In this document: piece by piece, positions 26,491 through 34,982 of the stretch
Position numbering within the stretch: the stretch's first letter is position 1
Layout of the letters: each line of letters begins with the position of its first letter
Origin: OLB6 sp964467455
GTDB lineage: Bacteria > Bacteroidota > Ignavibacteria > Kapaibacteriales > Kapaibacteriaceae
Length of the DNA: 64,000 nt
Assembly: GCA_964467455.1 (NCBI GenBank)
Contig: CAYXQJ010000019.1
Coordinates: 1-64,000 of the forward strand
Direction: 5' to 3'
The notes under the pieces: model-generated
The model's database searches: none
What the model saw: the letters and a program-made list of their open reading frames with translations, nothing else
Told to the model about the DNA's origin: nothing
Made by a program: the position numbers and the translations under genes

Positions 26491-28607
26491 TGTTGCGACG
26501 AACCATCCTGCCCCTTACCATCCTTGCCGTGATCGTGCAGGGATGTTCGTGGTACGACAATCAGACCACGTACTTCAATACGTACTACAACATGAACCGC
26601 ATCATGGATGATGTGAAGGATGAGTTCGAGTTCGTGGAGGAAGGACGACGGGTGAAGCCGCGAGTGTTGGTGCCGGGGCTGGATAGTATCGGGAAGATCG
26701 AAGGAGTGAGTTCGGAGACGAAGAACTATCAGTTCCTCAAGACGTTCATCGTTGATCGCGCGAAGTTTCAGCCCGTAGCGTCAAAGGTGGACTCGATCCT
26801 GTTGAAAGGATCAAAGATCTTATCCAACCATCCCAAGTCGGACTATGTTGAAGGCAGTCTGTTCTTGATGGCAGAGGGATACTTCTTCCGTCAAGAGTGG
26901 ATCCCTTCACAGCAGAAGTGTGTGGAGTTGATCGAGCGTTATGCCGATGGCGACTGGTCGCCCGATGCACACCTGCTGTTGAGTAAAGACCTGCTGTTGC
27001 AGCGTAAGATCTCGCAAGGTGTGCAGATGCTCTCGCGTACGGTTGACGTTGCGTGGTACAAAGAACGCTGGGACATCTTGAGCGAGGCCTATCGCATCGA
27101 AGCCGAGATGGCCATCGAAGACGGTGATCTTGATAAAGCGGTGAAGCCCTATAAGCAGGCGATCGCCCAGAGTGAGAACGATGAGGTCCGCGCCAAGTGG
27201 CAGGTCGACATCGGTTCGATCTATTACCGTATGGGCAAGTTCAATCTGGCCGAAGAAGCGTACCGCAAGGTGGATGACTACACGCCCGATGTGTTGGCGG
27301 AGTTCGAGTCGCAGTTGTATCGTGCCGCGTCGTTGGTGCAACTCAAGCGACTGGAAGAGGCCGAAGAACTTTTTGTTGAGCTGGAGCGCAACAAGAATTA
27401 CGACGAGTGGGATTCCTACATCAAGGCCGAACGACTGGCCTTGGAGCGCGCAAAGTCCGGCGAGCTGGACAACCCTGCGCTGATCGCCAAAGAACGCATG
27501 GCCGACACGTCCTTTGTTGGCCGGCCGGAGCTCATGGCGCAGTCGTTTCAAAAGGCCATGTCGTTGTACAAGCAGAACAAATACGATGAAGCGTTGATCT
27601 ACTTCGCCAAGGCCAAGGTGATCCGTACGCCGGTCTATGACGTGGCGACGAAATATTACACGCTGCTGAAGCAGTGGGAAGACCAGCACCGGAAGGTGGC
27701 CGGATTTCAGTCCATGGTGGTCGAGCGCGAGTCGATGCGGGACTCCCTCAAGATGATGTCCACCAAGGAGGTCTACGCCTTAGCACGGGTACATGAAGAG
27801 TTGGGCAACAAAGATTCTGCCTTGTTCTACTACCGCTGGGCCTATGACAGCACAGCTGAACAAGACAACGAACGCAGCAAATACCTTTATGCACAGGCAC
27901 GGATCCTCTCAGAGGATGATCCCGACGCGTCTGATTCTTTGTTCTTCGTCCTCAATGAACGTTATCCCAAGAGTCCCTACGGCAAAGAAGCCAGCGTCAG
28001 TCTCGGTTTCACCGAAGAGTCGATGGCCGATGATGCGGCCGAATTGTATCGGTCGGGCATGAGCTTCCGTCGGATCAAGGACTATGCTTATGCTTCGCGT
28101 CAGTTCAATACCATCGTTGCCAAACACGAGACCAGTCCGTATGCTGCCAAGGCACTCTATGCGCTGGGTTGGATGCATGAGCGCGACATGGACCAACGTG
28201 ACAGTGCGCTGCGGTACTACGGCATCCTCTTGGAGCGGTATCCGCGATCCGAATATGCGCGTGAGGTGCGTCCGAGCGTAGAATATGCTCTGGCCAAGAT
28301 GAACAACGTCGAGGTGGCTGACTCCGTCCTCCTCCGCGACTTGGACGACGATCTCTACAAGCGGGCGAAGGCAGGGGAGTTGAACGTCATGGACCAGATG
28401 ATCAACAACAACAAAGACGCCCTTCAGATGAATATGCCAGGGGGCTTGCAGCTCCCGAACATTCCGGGTGTGACGCCGCAAGGTGGCAACATCAACGATG
28501 TGCTGAAGAGTCAGATCAACAACCTCAAGCCACAGACCAACCCCGGTCTTGGGGGGCCGCAAGATTCAACGCGGACGAACCCCGAGCCCCCTATCCGAAA
28601 ACCCTAG
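26487..28607 (+). CDS. TPR lipoprotein, SprE/PorW-like
   Basis: The protein has 706 residues with a lipoprotein signal (VIVQGC, cysteine near residue 20) then YFNTYYNMNRIMDDVKDEF, a stretch like the start of SprE/PorW-type gliding/T9SS lipoproteins. Tetratricopeptide repeats fill most of residues 190-620. The C-terminus is Pro/Asn-rich. PorW/SprE is needed for T9SS function in Bacteroidota, and the window also holds a PorV-like gene and several T9SS-type cargo proteins, which supports but does not prove the assignment. A generic TPR lipoprotein is the alternative. The gene overlaps the M61 gene at its start and meets clpS tail to tail with a 4-bp overlap. Confidence 0.6.
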   Translation: MMLRRTILPLTILAVIVQGCSWYDNQTTYFNTYYNMNRIMDDVKDEFEFVEEGRRVKPRVLVPGLDSIGKIEGVSSETKNYQFLKTFIVDRAKFQPVASKVDSILLKGSKILSNHPKSDYVEGSLFLMAEGYFFRQEWIPSQQKCVELIERYADGDWSPDAHLLLSKDLLLQRKISQGVQMLSRTVDVAWYKERWDILSEAYRIEAEMAIEDGDLDKAVKPYKQAIAQSENDEVRAKWQVDIGSIYYRMGKFNLAEEAYRKVDDYTPDVLAEFESQLYRAASLVQLKRLEEAEELFVELERNKNYDEWDSYIKAERLALERAKSGELDNPALIAKERMADTSFVGRPELMAQSFQKAMSLYKQNKYDEALIYFAKAKVIRTPVYDVATKYYTLLKQWEDQHRKVAGFQSMVVERESMRDSLKMMSTKEVYALARVHEELGNKDSALFYYRWAYDSTAEQDNERSKYLYAQARILSEDDPDASDSLFFVLNERYPKSPYGKEASVSLGFTEESMADDAAELYRSGMSFRRIKDYAYASRQFNTIVAKHETSPYAAKALYALGWMHERDMDQRDSALRYYGILLERYPRSEYAREVRPSVEYALAKMNNVEVADSVLLRDLDDDLYKRAKAGELNVMDQMINNNKDALQMNMPGGLQLPNIPGVTPQGGNINDVLKSQINNLKPQTNPGLGGPQDSTRTNPEPPIRKP

Positions 28608-28873
28608 AATTCGATCTGGGTGTGGAGGGCGATCTCTTCCAGGATGGAGGAGACGCGGAGGCAGTTGGGCATGGCCCCTTCGAAGACCATGGCTTTACCG
28701 CGGAAATGCACCTCATGGGTGAGGCCTTCGGCATGCTCGTAGGAGCAGCCCGTGGCGCGGATGATCTGTTCGATGACCTCGTCGAACGTGTGTTCCTCGT
28801 CGTTATAGAGGATCACCCTGGCGGCTAAGCCGACCTCGACCTGTTCATCTAGTTCGGGGAGGTATAAGTCCAT
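28604..28873 (-). CDS. clpS: ClpS, ATP-dependent Clp protease adaptor
   Basis: The 89-aa protein matches ClpS throughout: RVILYNDEEHTFDEVIEQII binding region, GCSYEHAEGLTHEVHFRGKA and a C-terminal LRVSSILEEIAL. ClpS delivers N-degron substrates to ClpAP/ClpCP in the cytoplasm. The ATG at 28873 is preferred to a TTG two codons earlier because a perfect -7 box (TAGTTTTG on the minus strand) lies 3 nt upstream of it, which predicts a leaderless mRNA. Clp protease genes are not in this window. The 3' end overlaps the PorW-like gene by 4 bp. Confidence 0.93.
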   Translation of the reverse strand: MDLYLPELDEQVEVGLAARVILYNDEEHTFDEVIEQIIRATGCSYEHAEGLTHEVHFRGKAMVFEGAMPNCLRVSSILEEIALHTQIEF

Positions 28874-28876
28874 ATT

Positions 28877-28884
28877 CAAAACTA
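28877..28884 (-). promoter_or_regulatory. -7 box of clpS (TAGTTTTG), leaderless
   Basis: It matches TAnnTTTG exactly on the minus strand and ends 3 nt before the clpS ATG, so the transcript should begin at or next to the start codon. I see no good -33 TTG at the expected distance. Confidence 0.55.
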
Positions 28885-28894
28885 CGAAATCCGC

Positions 28895-28902
28895 TATCTT
28901 TG
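28895..28902 (+). promoter_or_regulatory. -7 box (TATCTTTG) of the CADD-family gene
   Basis: An exact TAnnTTTG match on the plus strand, 52 nt upstream of the ATG at 28955, in the divergent gap with clpS. The two opposing -7 boxes are 10 bp apart, so the two transcripts may compete. Confidence 0.55.
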
Positions 28903-28954
28903 CCCTCTACTGACAAACCGTACCATCCACCCATCATTTGATGAGGACGTCACG

Positions 28955-29647
28955 ATGACGACCGAAGAATTCCTCCGGCAGCTGGACGAGATCGTCTCCG
29001 AGCGCCACATGCTCCAACACCCGTTCTATATCATGTGGAACGAAGGCACCCTGACCAAGGAAATGCTCAAGCAGTATGCGATCGAGTATTACCACCAGGT
29101 CAAGGCCTTCCCAACCTATGTGAGCGCTACGCACGCTAAGTGCGACGACATGGTCGTGCGCCAGATGCTGTTGGAGAACCTCATCGAAGAAGAGCACGGT
29201 CCGGACAACCACCCTGAACTCTGGATGCGCTTTGCCGAAGAACTCGGCGCTACGCGCGAAGAGATCAACGCCCGTCGGTTCCTCCCGGCAACGCGCGCAT
29301 CGGTCCGCATCATCAAGGAGCTCTCCGGCCGCGACAACCCGGCTGAAGGTCTTGCTTCGCTGTATGCCTACGAGTCGCAGATCCCGGAGATCGCCACAAC
29401 GAAGATCGCCGGGCTGAAGAAGTGGTATGACCTCGAGACGGAGAATGCACTGAAGTTCTTCGAAGTGCATGAGCACGCCGACGAGATCCACCGCACGGTC
29501 ACGCGCGAAGCTCTTGCCCGCATGTGCCAGACGGAGGAGCAGAAGCAAACGGCATTGGATGCCGCTCGTGAAGCTGCCGATGCCTTCAACCTGCTGCTTG
29601 ACGGTGTTTACAACACATGGTGCGCTGAAAAAGCGGCCATGAACTAA
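28955..29647 (+). CDS. CADD-family HO-like diiron protein, predicted p-aminobenzoate synthase
   Basis: The 230 residues align without gaps over the core with Chlamydia CADD as I remember that sequence. All the known functional residues have counterparts two positions lower: diiron ligands E79, H86, E140, H172, D176 and H179; the sacrificed tyrosine Y25 (HPFYIMW, CADD Y27); and lysine K150 (CADD K152). Chlamydia CADD makes p-aminobenzoate for folate by consuming its own tyrosine, replacing PabABC. The shared RHMLQHPFY and YAYESQIPEIA stretches separate it from TenA and PqqC. It has its own promoter and is followed 17 bp later by an amidotransferase. No folate gene is adjacent, so activity is inferred from residues. 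Confidence 0.85.
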   Translation: MTTEEFLRQLDEIVSERHMLQHPFYIMWNEGTLTKEMLKQYAIEYYHQVKAFPTYVSATHAKCDDMVVRQMLLENLIEEEHGPDNHPELWMRFAEELGATREEINARRFLPATRASVRIIKELSGRDNPAEGLASLYAYESQIPEIATTKIAGLKKWYDLETENALKFFEVHEHADEIHRTVTREALARMCQTEEQKQTALDAAREAADAFNLLLDGVYNTWCAEKAAMN

Positions 29648-29664
29648 GAAGGCCACCCCACGGC

Positions 29665-30573
29665 ATGTGTCGTTTCGTTGCCTACATCGGGCCGCCCATC
29701 TTAGCCGATGAGCTGCTCTACAAACCAAAGTTCTCGCTCGTCACGGCGCAAAGCATGAATGCCGGCGAGATGTCCGTATCCGTCAACGGTGACGGGTTTG
29801 GTATTGGTTGGTATGCTCCCGAGTTGGATAACGATCCGTGTGTCTTCCGCAGTATCAAGCCGGCATGGGGCGACCAGAATCTGAAAAATCTGGCCAAGAA
29901 GATCCACGCTCCGTGCATCTTCGCTCATGTGCGCGCAGCGTCGCCGGGGCTGACCATCGAAGAGGTGAACTCGCATCCGTTTTGGTGTGGCAACCTGATG
30001 TTCATGCATAACGGCGTCCTAGGCGGCTTCAAGCAGATGCGTCGGAAGATGCTGCGCAAGCTCAACGACGTGGCCTATGATGCCATCCAGGGCTCGACGG
30101 ATTCCGAGCACTTGTTCGGGATGTTCCTCAACCACATCGCCGATCCGTTCGGGACGGTGACGTGTGAGGAGATGGTGACGGCTATGGAGAAGATGTTCGA
30201 AGATCTCAGCGACCTGATGATCCAGAACGAGATCCGCCAGCACTCCTATCTCAACTTGGCCGTGACCAATGGTACGTGTATGATCACGGTCCGCTATACC
30301 ACGAATCCGAATGTGCAGCCGGCATCGCTGTATTACATGCACGGTCGCGAGTATCATTGTCGCGGCGAAGTGTGTGTGATGGAGCCGACCTATGGCAAAC
30401 CGTCGGCCATCGTAGTGGCATCGGAGCCCTTTACAGCCCGACGCAGTGATTGGATGAAGGTGGAACGTAATGCAATGATGATCGTGGACGAGACAATGAG
30501 GATCTCGTTCCGCAATGTTGAAATGGACGTAGAAAAGATCGACTTCGAATCGATTGCACCGGAGATCGGATGA
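29665..30573 (+). CDS. Class II glutamine amidotransferase (YafJ/EgtC-like)
   Basis: The protein has 302 residues. The nucleophile is Cys2 exposed after Met removal (MCRFVAYIG). Other expected features are GDGFGIGWY, the oxyanion region FAHVRAASPG, HPFWCGNLMFMHNG and STDSEHLF. It is the stand-alone amidotransferase fold found in YafJ and EgtC, which hydrolyse a glutamyl amide. No ergothioneine genes are present, so EgtC is not supported and the substrate is unknown. It lies 17 bp after the CADD-family gene, and its last codons overlap nuoL by ATGA. The association with CADD raises the possibility of a link to glutamine-dependent folate or amino-group metabolism, which is speculation. Confidence 0.88.
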   Translation: MCRFVAYIGPPILADELLYKPKFSLVTAQSMNAGEMSVSVNGDGFGIGWYAPELDNDPCVFRSIKPAWGDQNLKNLAKKIHAPCIFAHVRAASPGLTIEEVNSHPFWCGNLMFMHNGVLGGFKQMRRKMLRKLNDVAYDAIQGSTDSEHLFGMFLNHIADPFGTVTCEEMVTAMEKMFEDLSDLMIQNEIRQHSYLNLAVTNGTCMITVRYTTNPNVQPASLYYMHGREYHCRGEVCVMEPTYGKPSAIVVASEPFTARRSDWMKVERNAMMIVDETMRISFRNVEMDVEKIDFESIAPEIG

Positions 30574-32531
30574 ACCCCGCACTGATACCGTTATTCCCGC
30601 TGATCGGCTTTTTGATCATCGGCCTTTTTGGTAAGCGCCTCAAGAGCGAGAAGCTTGTCGGCACGATCGGTGCCGGCGCCGTACTGGCGTCGTTCGCCGT
30701 GACGGTCGGCCTCTTCCTCGACATGCTGGGCAAGCCGGCCGAAGAACGCTCCTTTGTGCACACGGTCTATACGTGGATCGCGACGGGCTCGTTCAAGGTC
30801 GACATCGCCTATCAGATCGACCAGCTGTCGCTGCTCTTCTCGCTGATCATTACTGGCGTGGGCTTCCTCATCCACGTCTACTCGATCGGCTACATGCATG
30901 GCGACAAAGGGTTCCCGCGTTTCTTCGCCTACCTGAACCTCTTCGTCTTTATGATGTTGAACCTTGTGCTCGCCAGCAACTTCTTGCTGACGTTCCTTGG
31001 TTGGGAAGGTGTGGGCTTGGCGTCGTATTTGTTGATCGGCTTCTGGTATGACCGCAAGTTCGACGGTTCGTTCATTACGTGGACGGGTGATGCGGCCAAG
31101 AAGGCCTTCATCGTCAACCGTATCGGCGACTTCGGCGTGTTGGTGGCCATGTTCATGTTGTTCAACTTGTTCGGCACGTTGGACTACAACACCATCAACG
31201 CCAATGCCGCGGCCGTCCTCGTGCCCGGTGGCACGGCCGTGACGCTGATCACTCTCGCCCTCTTCCTTGGCTGCACCGGCAAGAGTGCCCAGATTCCGCT
31301 CGGTGTGTGGCTTCCTGACGCTATGGCCGGTCCGACGCCGGTATCGGCACTCATCCACGCCGCAACGATGGTCACGTCCGGCATCTTCCTGATCGCCCGC
31401 ACGAACGTCCTCTTTGCCATGTCGCCCGACACGATGGCTGTGGTCACCGGCATCGGCATCACCACCGCACTCATCGCCGGCACCGTTGGTCTCGTCCAGA
31501 ACGACATCAAAAAGGTCCTGGCCTACTCGACCGTTTCGCAGCTCGGCTTCATGTTCATGGCCCTCGGCGTTGGTGCCTTTACAGCCGGCGTCTTCCACGT
31601 GATGACGCACGCCTTCTTCAAGGCCTTGTTGTTCCTTGGATCGGGCTCCGTGATCCACGGCATGCATGAAGAACAAGACATTCAGAAGATGGGCGGACTC
31701 AAAAAGTACATGCCCATCACGTACAAGACCTGGCTTGTTGGTACGATGGCCATCGCCGGCATTCCGTTCTTCTCGGGCTTCTTCTCTAAAGACGAGATCC
31801 TGTGGTTTGGCTACCTCAACGGCAGTCCGCTGCTTTGGGGCATCGGCGCCCTCGCGGCCTTTACCACGGCCTTCTACATGTGGCGTCTGACCGTCCTCAC
31901 CTTCCAAGGTGAAGAACGCTTCGACCATCATCACGTCCACCCGCACGAATCCCCGGCTACGATGACCGTGCCGCTCATCATCCTCGCCGTTCTCTCGGCC
32001 TTGGGTGGATTCCTCGGCATCCCGCACGTCTTGGGTTCGGTAGGGGGCATGCATCTGCCCAATCTGTTAGAAAGTTGGCTAGAGCCGATCTTCGCCAAGG
32101 GTGTAGCGTTGCTGCCGACGCACCCCGGCGACCACACGTCGCTTGAGTTCATGCTCATGGGCGCTTCCACCGTGATCGCCATCAGCGGCATCATGTTGGC
32201 GCGCAGCATCTATCGCACCACGGAGAAGCCGGCAGCATTGGCGAAGAAGTTCGCCGGACCGTACAAGCTGCTGTGGAACAAATGGTATGTAGACGAGATC
32301 TATGACCTCGCCATCGTTGGTCCGATCCTGGCTTTGTCGCGCGATTTCTTGTGGAAGATCTTCGACGTGAAGATCATCGACGGGATCGTCAACGGTTCTG
32401 CGAAGATCGTCGGCGCTACCGCCGATGCCTTGCGCAAGATCCAATCGGGTGTGGCACAGAACTATGCATTGCTGATGATGATCGGCATCGTAGTCTTGAT
32501 CGCCATGGTACTGTTACCCACGTTAGGTTGA
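30570..32531 (+). CDS. nuoL: NADH-quinone oxidoreductase subunit L
   Basis: This 653-aa inner-membrane protein is a proton-pumping antiporter-like subunit of complex I. Conserved parts include DQLSLLFSLIITGVGFLIH, the helix with LGWEGVGLASYLLIGFWY, KSAQIPLGVWLPDAMAGPTP, VSALIHAATMVTSGIF, and the C-terminal amphipathic-helix region with LLWNKWYVDEIYD. Length fits NuoL (about 610-680). No other nuo gene is next to it: it is coupled to an amidotransferase gene upstream (ATGA) and a lipoprotein gene follows. NuoL homologues also occur in MrpA and DabB, but the C-terminal extension fits NuoL and no partner of those systems is here. The rest of complex I must be elsewhere. Confidence 0.93.
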   Translation: MNPALIPLFPLIGFLIIGLFGKRLKSEKLVGTIGAGAVLASFAVTVGLFLDMLGKPAEERSFVHTVYTWIATGSFKVDIAYQIDQLSLLFSLIITGVGFLIHVYSIGYMHGDKGFPRFFAYLNLFVFMMLNLVLASNFLLTFLGWEGVGLASYLLIGFWYDRKFDGSFITWTGDAAKKAFIVNRIGDFGVLVAMFMLFNLFGTLDYNTINANAAAVLVPGGTAVTLITLALFLGCTGKSAQIPLGVWLPDAMAGPTPVSALIHAATMVTSGIFLIARTNVLFAMSPDTMAVVTGIGITTALIAGTVGLVQNDIKKVLAYSTVSQLGFMFMALGVGAFTAGVFHVMTHAFFKALLFLGSGSVIHGMHEEQDIQKMGGLKKYMPITYKTWLVGTMAIAGIPFFSGFFSKDEILWFGYLNGSPLLWGIGALAAFTTAFYMWRLTVLTFQGEERFDHHHVHPHESPATMTVPLIILAVLSALGGFLGIPHVLGSVGGMHLPNLLESWLEPIFAKGVALLPTHPGDHTSLEFMLMGASTVIAISGIMLARSIYRTTEKPAALAKKFAGPYKLLWNKWYVDEIYDLAIVGPILALSRDFLWKIFDVKIIDGIVNGSAKIVGATADALRKIQSGVAQNYALLMMIGIVVLIAMVLLPTLG

Positions 32532-32558
32532 ACCACTCATTTTTTGTTCGGAGAGATC

Positions 32559-33062
32559 ATGTTGCGACTCCTTTCCATCTTGTTGGCGATCGCTCTGATC
32601 GCTCCGGCCTGCAGTGAAGATTCAACCACGAATCCGGACAACACATCCAGCTCGAAGAATTCCTTTACCGTCTCCGGCGGTGGGTACACGAACGCTTCGT
32701 TCAAGGGATATGCCGGCGATACGGCCGGTGTAGCGACCGAATCGGGTGGATCAGGCGGAGTGTCCTTCGTTGGCACCACTTCTACCGCATCAGAATTCTT
32801 CTCCTTTGCTTTGTTGATCGCCGAAGCCAAGACCGGTGACTTCGCTGTGAATGCCTCCGATGGAAGTGCAATGACGATGGTGATCTTCAAAGGGTCGGCA
32901 ACGAAGACGTATTTTGCCGGCACCGGCACGATCTCTGTGAAAACATGGAATGAGAACGGTCGCTCGAGCGGTACGTTTTCCGGTACCTTCGTCGATCCGA
33001 CGAATCCTACGTCGCCGCTGACGGTTTCGAACGGTAAGTTCGACGTCGACTTCACGAAGTAA
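32559..33062 (+). CDS. Small lipoprotein, beta-rich, unknown function
   Basis: The 167 residues start with a lipoprotein signal (LLAIALIAPAC, Cys near residue 18), then a Ser/Thr/Asn linker and a Gly/Ser/Thr-rich beta domain (SFTVSGGGYTNASFKGY to GKFDVDFTK). I do not recognise the family; it resembles calycin-like or DUF-type lipoproteins of Bacteroidota. I chose the ATG at 32559 because a GGAGAG site lies seven bases upstream; an in-frame start at 32544 is less likely. It stands between nuoL and an SRAP gene with short gaps on both sides. Confidence 0.8.
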   Translation: MLRLLSILLAIALIAPACSEDSTTNPDNTSSSKNSFTVSGGGYTNASFKGYAGDTAGVATESGGSGGVSFVGTTSTASEFFSFALLIAEAKTGDFAVNASDGSAMTMVIFKGSATKTYFAGTGTISVKTWNENGRSSGTFSGTFVDPTNPTSPLTVSNGKFDVDFTK

Positions 33063-33071
33063 ACACAGTCG

Positions 33072-33800
33072 ATGTGCTTCACGGTCTCGATCTTCGCGCA
33101 AACGCACGTCATTGAGACCGACACTGGCGCGTTGTTTGACGCGCCGGAAGAGTACCAACCATACTATCATGTCTCGGGCTTTGTGCATCCGCACCTGCCG
33201 GTGATCACCAATGATCGTCCGGAAGCGCTGCAGCTGCTGCAGTGGGGACTGATCCCGCGGTGGACGAAGAATGCTGAAGCGGCGGCCGACATTTCGCAGC
33301 TGACGCTGAATGCACGATCAGAAACGATCTATGAAAAACCGTCGTTTCGTGATGCCATCGTGAAACGTCGGGCCTTGTTGCCGGTCAATGGATTTGTGGA
33401 GTGGCATCACGACGGCAAGCTCAAGTTGCCGCACTATGTTGCCATGGGTCCGAACGATACGGACCACCCGCCCCCTCTCTTCACCTTGGGATGTATATGG
33501 GAAGAGTGGACGGATAAGGAGAGCGGAGAACATCATAAGACGTTCTCGATCGTGACCACGGAAGCCAATACGATGATGTCGTACGTGCACAACAACAAAC
33601 AACGTATGCCGGTCGTCATCCCACGTGCCGATCGGGAGCAGTGGCTGCACGCTGATGAACGTGAGATCGCAACACGACTGATGCGTCCGCTGGAAGATGG
33701 GGTCCTGCGGGCAACACCGATCGCCAGAACGATGAACAGCATCAAGGTCAATGTTGACCACCCGGAATTGTTAGCGCCGATCGGCGAACCTCTTGTCTAA
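33072..33800 (+). CDS. SOS-response-associated peptidase-family (SRAP) protein
   Basis: The protein has 242 residues. Cys2 (MCFTVSIF) is the residue that, after Met removal, forms a thiazolidine crosslink to abasic sites in single-stranded DNA in YedK/HMCES. The other active-site residues are present: Asn in LNARSET, Glu in VNGFVEWHH and His in YVHNNKQRMPVVI. It protects stalled forks from abasic-site cleavage. Its stop overlaps the next ATG (TAATG), putting it with two thioredoxin-fold genes. No LexA-type operator was recognised. Confidence 0.92.
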   Translation: MCFTVSIFAQTHVIETDTGALFDAPEEYQPYYHVSGFVHPHLPVITNDRPEALQLLQWGLIPRWTKNAEAAADISQLTLNARSETIYEKPSFRDAIVKRRALLPVNGFVEWHHDGKLKLPHYVAMGPNDTDHPPPLFTLGCIWEEWTDKESGEHHKTFSIVTTEANTMMSYVHNNKQRMPVVIPRADREQWLHADEREIATRLMRPLEDGVLRATPIARTMNSIKVNVDHPELLAPIGEPLV

Positions 33801-34273
33801 TGGTCCTCTCGTTGACATTGTGGCTGGTGACAACTGCGTCGTCGATCCCCGTGATCGGGCTGGCAGAGCTCGAACAACGGCTGCAGCAAGGTGGTGACAC
33901 AACGTACGTGGTGAACTTCTGGGCCACGTGGTGTAAACCCTGTATCGCCGAGTTGCCGGCTTTCGACAAGTTGGCGCGTTCGGTCAGGGGGCAGGCAGTA
34001 CGTGTCATCCTTGTCAGCTTGGACGATCCACGCGAGCTCACGTCGAAGGTCGAACCCTTTGTGCGCAAGAAAGGTTTACTGCCTGACGTGGTCGTGCTGG
34101 ACGAAGCCAAGCCGCATGATTGGATCGACAAGGTCGATCCGGAGTGGAGCGGGGCGATCCCGGCAACGTTGATCGTGCAGACATCGACCGGCAAGCGACA
34201 GTTTTTTGAACAAGAGTTTTCCTACGAACAACTCACCACAACGCTCGAACACTTTTTATCGAAAGCACCATGA
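33800..34273 (+). CDS. TlpA/thioredoxin-like protein
   Basis: The 157-aa protein has a hydrophobic N-terminus (residues 1-18), a thioredoxin fold with the active pair C45/C48 (FWATWCKPC) and the cis-proline segment AIPATLIVQT. It probably works in the periplasm on disulfides or as a membrane-anchored reductase of the TlpA/ResA type. The start overlaps the SRAP stop and its end overlaps the next thioredoxin-like gene (ATGATGA). The partner is unknown. Confidence 0.87.
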   Translation: MVLSLTLWLVTTASSIPVIGLAELEQRLQQGGDTTYVVNFWATWCKPCIAELPAFDKLARSVRGQAVRVILVSLDDPRELTSKVEPFVRKKGLLPDVVVLDEAKPHDWIDKVDPEWSGAIPATLIVQTSTGKRQFFEQEFSYEQLTTTLEHFLSKAP

Positions 34274-34896
34274 TGATCCTTCTTCGCATCTTCATCGTCT
34301 TGATGTTCGTCGTAGGCGCTACGAACGTGATCACATCGGCCGACCTTCCGGACGGCGTCAAGGTGGGTGACAAAGCGCCGGATTTTATTCTTGAAAATGT
34401 CGACGGCAAGAAGGCCGCGTTGGCATCCTTCGAAAAAGCGAAGGGCGTGATCTTGATCTTCACGTGCAATCACTGTCCGTATTCCAAGATGTACGAGGAC
34501 CGCATCATTGCTTTGCACAAGGCCTATGCCGCGAAGGGCTGGCCGGTGGTGGCCATCAATCCGAACGATCCGGCGATCGAGCCGGAAGACTCCTTCGAAA
34601 AAATGAAGGAGCGCGCGAAGGAGAAAGAGTTCCCGTTCCCGTATCTGTTCGACGCTACGCAGCGAACGGCCATGGCCTACGGGGCGCGCCGGACCCCGCA
34701 TGTCTTCTTGCTCAAGAACGGCAAGGCGGGCTTTACGGTGGAGTATATCGGAGCTATTGATGACAACGCTCGCGATGCGAAGGCCGTAGAAACAAAGTTC
34801 GTTGAGAAGGCCATCGACGCGATGATCGACGGCAAGGCGCCGGACGTGACCACGACCAAGGCCATTGGTTGTACCATCAAATGGCGTAGCGAGTAA
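34270..34896 (+). CDS. AhpC/TSA-like thioredoxin-family protein
   Basis: The 208-aa protein has a signal peptide (residues 1-24) and a redoxin domain with a CxxC pair C66/C69 in FTCNHCPYSK and the conserved RRTPHVFLLKNGK. Proteins with this TCNHCP form are common in Bacteroidota and other environmental bacteria and are annotated as redoxin/thioredoxin-family. It is probably periplasmic, as is the gene before it, with which it overlaps. The signal peptide and CxxC suggest cytochrome or cysteine redox work. That is a family-level inference. Confidence 0.86.
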   Translation: MMILLRIFIVLMFVVGATNVITSADLPDGVKVGDKAPDFILENVDGKKAALASFEKAKGVILIFTCNHCPYSKMYEDRIIALHKAYAAKGWPVVAINPNDPAIEPEDSFEKMKERAKEKEFPFPYLFDATQRTAMAYGARRTPHVFLLKNGKAGFTVEYIGAIDDNARDAKAVETKFVEKAIDAMIDGKAPDVTTTKAIGCTIKWRSE

Positions 34897-34914
34897 CGTT
34901 TTTTCTAGTAATTT

Positions 34915-34929
34915 GAGGTGCGATACCTC
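34915..34929. terminator. Weak hairpin after the redoxin gene
   Basis: GAGGT and ACCTC flank a 5-nt loop, just downstream of a T-run at 34898-34905. It is short and has no T-tract after it, so termination is doubtful. Confidence 0.25.
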
Positions 34930-34982
34930 TCCGGCGGATGACGTGTCAAATAAATTCCCGCCGACGATCTAATCCAATCTTC

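Noticed and set aside
29665..30573. Amidotransferase read as EgtC of ergothioneine synthesis
   Set aside because: No egtA, egtB or egtD is near, and the fold alone does not decide the substrate.
30591..32054. Long minus-strand open frame (487 codons) opposite nuoL
   Set aside because: It is the antisense shadow of nuoL in GC-rich sequence: highly charged, no domain, and it spans a well-supported gene.
30570..32531. nuoL read as DabB (bicarbonate uptake) or MrpA
   Set aside because: No DabA (DUF2309) or Mrp genes are present, and the NuoL-type C-terminal extension is complete.
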